Source: CAZLPW01 sp964561495 (GTDB lineage Bacteria > Fidelibacterota > Marinisomatia > Marinisomatales > UBA1611). Taken from it: a stretch of 16,519 nt of DNA. Below the pieces are notes generated by a model. It saw nothing but the letters and a program-made list of their open reading frames with translations, had not been told where the DNA came from and made no database searches. Position numbers and translations under genes: made by a program. Each line of letters starts with the position of its first letter. Within the stretch, counting starts at the first letter, position 1. Below, in pieces: positions 16,001-16,519 of the stretch. The stretch lies in assembly GCA_964561495.1 (NCBI GenBank), contig CAZLPW010000042.1:1-16519 (forward strand), in the 5' to 3' direction.

Positions 16001-16410
16001 CATCAGTAATTATGATGTTCACAGGTTCAGCTGGAGACCAAGACCTTAGTTTGATTGAGCCAGTTATTTCTGAAGGTTTTGGACAATTTACTGGTTTTAC
16101 AATGGATGTAAGTGAGGATTCATCAATTCCCAAAAAATTTCACCTATACTCAAACTATCCTAATCCGTTTAACCCTGTGACCACTATTCAGTATGATTTA
16201 GAATCTGAGTCAATGGTAAAACTTCAAATTTTTGATCTAAAAGGAAGACTTATAAGAACTCTAGTGAATAAATTGCAATCTCCTGGAAGATATATATCTA
16301 ATTGGGATGCAACTGATATGTTTGGTGGTGTTGTAAGCGCAGGTGTATATTTATATCATATAGAGGCTGGAAAAAACAGTATATCTAGGAAAATGATTTT
16401 ACTAAAATAA
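13033..16410 (+). CDS. Large secreted modular protein: five cohesin-like modules, split Fn3, type A sorting tail
   Basis: A 1125-residue extracellular or cell-surface protein. Residues 1-24 (HKILLNILCCFFLFTSGLFG) are a signal peptide probably cut before QDVSV. Then come beta-rich modules. Cohesin-like modules lie at about 26-158 (VGGIQFDVSVAPN) and 162-300 (VGGVQYDVYDTPN). A fibronectin III segment starts at 306 (HNLSAQNG, then VLLVWDPP). A choice-of-anchor J/cleaved-adhesin-like jelly roll at about 337-491 runs from EDFENGELPVEW to GWAVDDILI. The rest of the Fn3 domain follows (EYKIFRSQD at 551, TYYYYVTAVY) to about 613. Three more cohesin-like modules cover about 614-745, 747-885 and 886-1025. 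The tail 1032-1125 (NYPNPFNPVTTIQYDL, GVYLYHIEAG, RKMILLK) is a type A sorting domain. No catalytic domain or dockerin is visible, so adhesion or glycan/protein binding is inferred. ATG 13033 is chosen over GTG 12964 because of GGAGGG and the signal peptide. Confidence 0.85.
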   Translation: MSEHKILLNILCCFFLFTSGLFGQDVSVSLGSVEVDGYTSDVIVPLSISSPNHSVGGIQFDVSVAPNLLELFSSTPTENAPGFSSDFSVLSDGLNRVVFYNSSSSDGILSGTDIVILNLHFDGSELLSAVLDLYLSNLIVSDESGNILSSDSQNGSVSIGDVVYVSASSDTGDVDEMVTVLVSLGNTGDVGGVQYDVYDTPNYVDITNVTTIGRAEGFSVDFNELDNGHTRIVLFDPNNGIISGLESGFSDPIIQMDMLIHTDAYAGNTGVNFENVIVTDSIGGLYWIASSDSGTVSVYPGYIEEPHNLSAQNGMDGQVLLVWDPPYGPIPPDFTEDFENGELPVEWEVISNGNGWYVTENGSSNFWTIPSHSHYIVSNDDGFNGEDTPENDGNDYLVLPGLNLFGATSITLNYASFFTGAYGSTASVEVSTDGGDSYVIVQSVVDVAEEWIMQSVDLSEFSDLANVKIAFHHNDNGGWASGWAVDDILISFSDSRITTNLHFELTEIGQWALTSEKEDIINSYPGGIPYELKVDLNNPLYIDERPVDIDEYKIFRSQDINGPFENIDVVDGDVTSYLDENVVNSTTYYYYVTAVYPSGSESGATNIIQATPVEWVECSISNGASLTGQMDTLDLYIENESYLGLFYFEIMDYPDVLNSLAVLPTERTENWSLEIVDLGNGNIGITGISLGLPLDSGDGAVCRAVLYPVADEEVTVNLSFADASIQDENFVELNWTAESATYEVGIETQYLMLSGGYGLPGGICYSSVFLENTQPIYGLQVDILSDPPFVTGVYHEFSQNLDLTNWELTGEMVGSVYRLIAYDNTLSNPIMPGVRHLAEITYGVLDGVPEGSVIDLTVNESVLSDANGLPMHTEDTPHSFYIGEPAVVYEIKNISGDLMPGGVGTFEIHMTNTDTVSFVDLVITDMPNYATITNVTGIERFSAAIIDNISGEAVDGTGKILAFDLTPGVMPGEGAILEVNVEFSQNIQNSSVIMMFTGSAGDQDLSLIEPVISEGFGQFTGFTMDVSEDSSIPKKFHLYSNYPNPFNPVTTIQYDLESESMVKLQIFDLKGRLIRTLVNKLQSPGRYISNWDATDMFGGVVSAGVYLYHIEAGKNSISRKMILLK
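16126..16407 (+). other. Type A C-terminal sorting domain of the surface protein
   Basis: The last ~94 residues follow the family pattern of type IX secretion type A tails, which share a FlgD-like Ig fold: N-Y-P-N-P-F-N-P opening, a VKLQIFDLKGRLIRTL strand pair, the W-D-A-T-D turn, GVYLYHIEAG, and a basic end RKMILLK. Such tails direct export across the outer membrane and are often cleaved. The secretion machinery itself is not in this window. Confidence 0.85.
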
Positions 16411-16426
16411 CTTGCAACCGATCCTG

Positions 16427-16453
16427 TTAGACTTTTTTATTTTTTTATAGAAT
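16427..16453 (+). promoter_or_regulatory. Candidate promoter for tRNA-Leu
   Basis: TTAGAC (16427-16432) is followed after 15 bases by TAGAAT (16448-16453), a 5/6 match to the -10 consensus. The start would fall near 16460, about nine bases before the mature tRNA end. The spacer is short for sigma70. A T-rich run at 16433-16446 lies in the spacer and has no stem before it, so I do not call it a terminator of the upstream gene. Confidence 0.35.
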
Positions 16454-16468
16454 CTTAAATTTTACTAT

Positions 16469-16519
16469 GCCGCGGTGGTGGAATTGGTAGACACGCCAGA
16501 TTTAGGATCTGGTGCACTT
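16469..16519 (+). tRNA. tRNA-Leu (anticodon UAG), 3' end outside window
   Basis: The 5' part of a leucine tRNA: acceptor strand GCCGCGG (16469-16475), TG, a D arm with GTG/CAC stem and the GGTAGACAC segment typical of tRNA-Leu, anticodon stem CCAGA/TCTGG (16496-16500, 16508-16512) and loop TTTAGGA. The anticodon TAG (16503-16505) reads CUA and other CUN codons. The window ends in what should be the long variable arm, so the T arm and acceptor 3' strand cannot be checked. The type is nevertheless clear. Confidence 0.93.

Noticed and set aside
16411..16468. Intrinsic terminator after the surface protein at the T-rich run
   Set aside because: Only AAC/GTT pairs weakly before the T run; there is no convincing stem.
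1..16519. CRISPR array, insertion sequence, prophage or defence genes
   Set aside because: No regularly spaced direct repeats, transposase, integrase, terminal inverted repeats or defence families were seen.

Overview
The window is AT-rich, gene-dense bacterial chromosome. Three things place it in or near the FCB superphylum: a secreted protein with a 'YPNPFNP' type A C-terminal sorting tail, a long SecA with an extra internal segment, and weak use of Shine-Dalgarno sites. Together with the AT-rich, compact layout they best fit a marine lineage such as Candidatus Marinimicrobia (SAR406), though Ignavibacteria-like or Bacteroidota relatives are possible. This assignment is inference from recognised families; no marker gene was compared.

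Layout. Bases 1-1249 hold the 3' end of an ATP synthase operon (atpD, cut by the window edge, then atpC). Bases 1314-3059 encode aspartyl-tRNA synthetase, whose anticodon-binding domain carries a His that suggests the non-discriminating type. A three-gene cluster on the minus strand (4894 down to 3072) encodes a TatT-like helical-repeat protein, a small TPR protein and a CsgG/LpoB-like lipoprotein; it looks like a poorly described cell-envelope module. A PhoH-like ATPase (4954-5907) is divergent from it. From 5961 to 12823 five genes run in one direction with overlaps or very short gaps: thiolase, acyl-CoA dehydrogenase, branched-chain aminotransferase, nusB and secA. The first three fit branched-chain amino acid or short-chain acyl-CoA metabolism; the last two are housekeeping genes for transcription and secretion. 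After a 209-base AT-rich gap with inverted repeats comes a 1125-residue secreted modular protein (13033-16410), followed by the 5' part of a tRNA-Leu(UAG) cut by the right edge.

How it fits together: SecA would drive export of the large protein through the inner membrane, and the type A tail would send it through a type IX-like system to the surface. The minus-strand lipoproteins also depend on Sec export.

Most of the window is ordinary core genome. The parts most worth a second look are the modular surface protein (five cohesin-like repeats, and a fibronectin III domain apparently split by an inserted jelly-roll domain), the minus-strand envelope cluster, the SecA C-terminus that keeps VGRN but has lost its zinc ligands, the possible non-discriminating AspRS, and promoter-like hexamers placed so close to start codons that leaderless transcripts are possible. 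I see no CRISPR array, insertion sequence, prophage or defence system.
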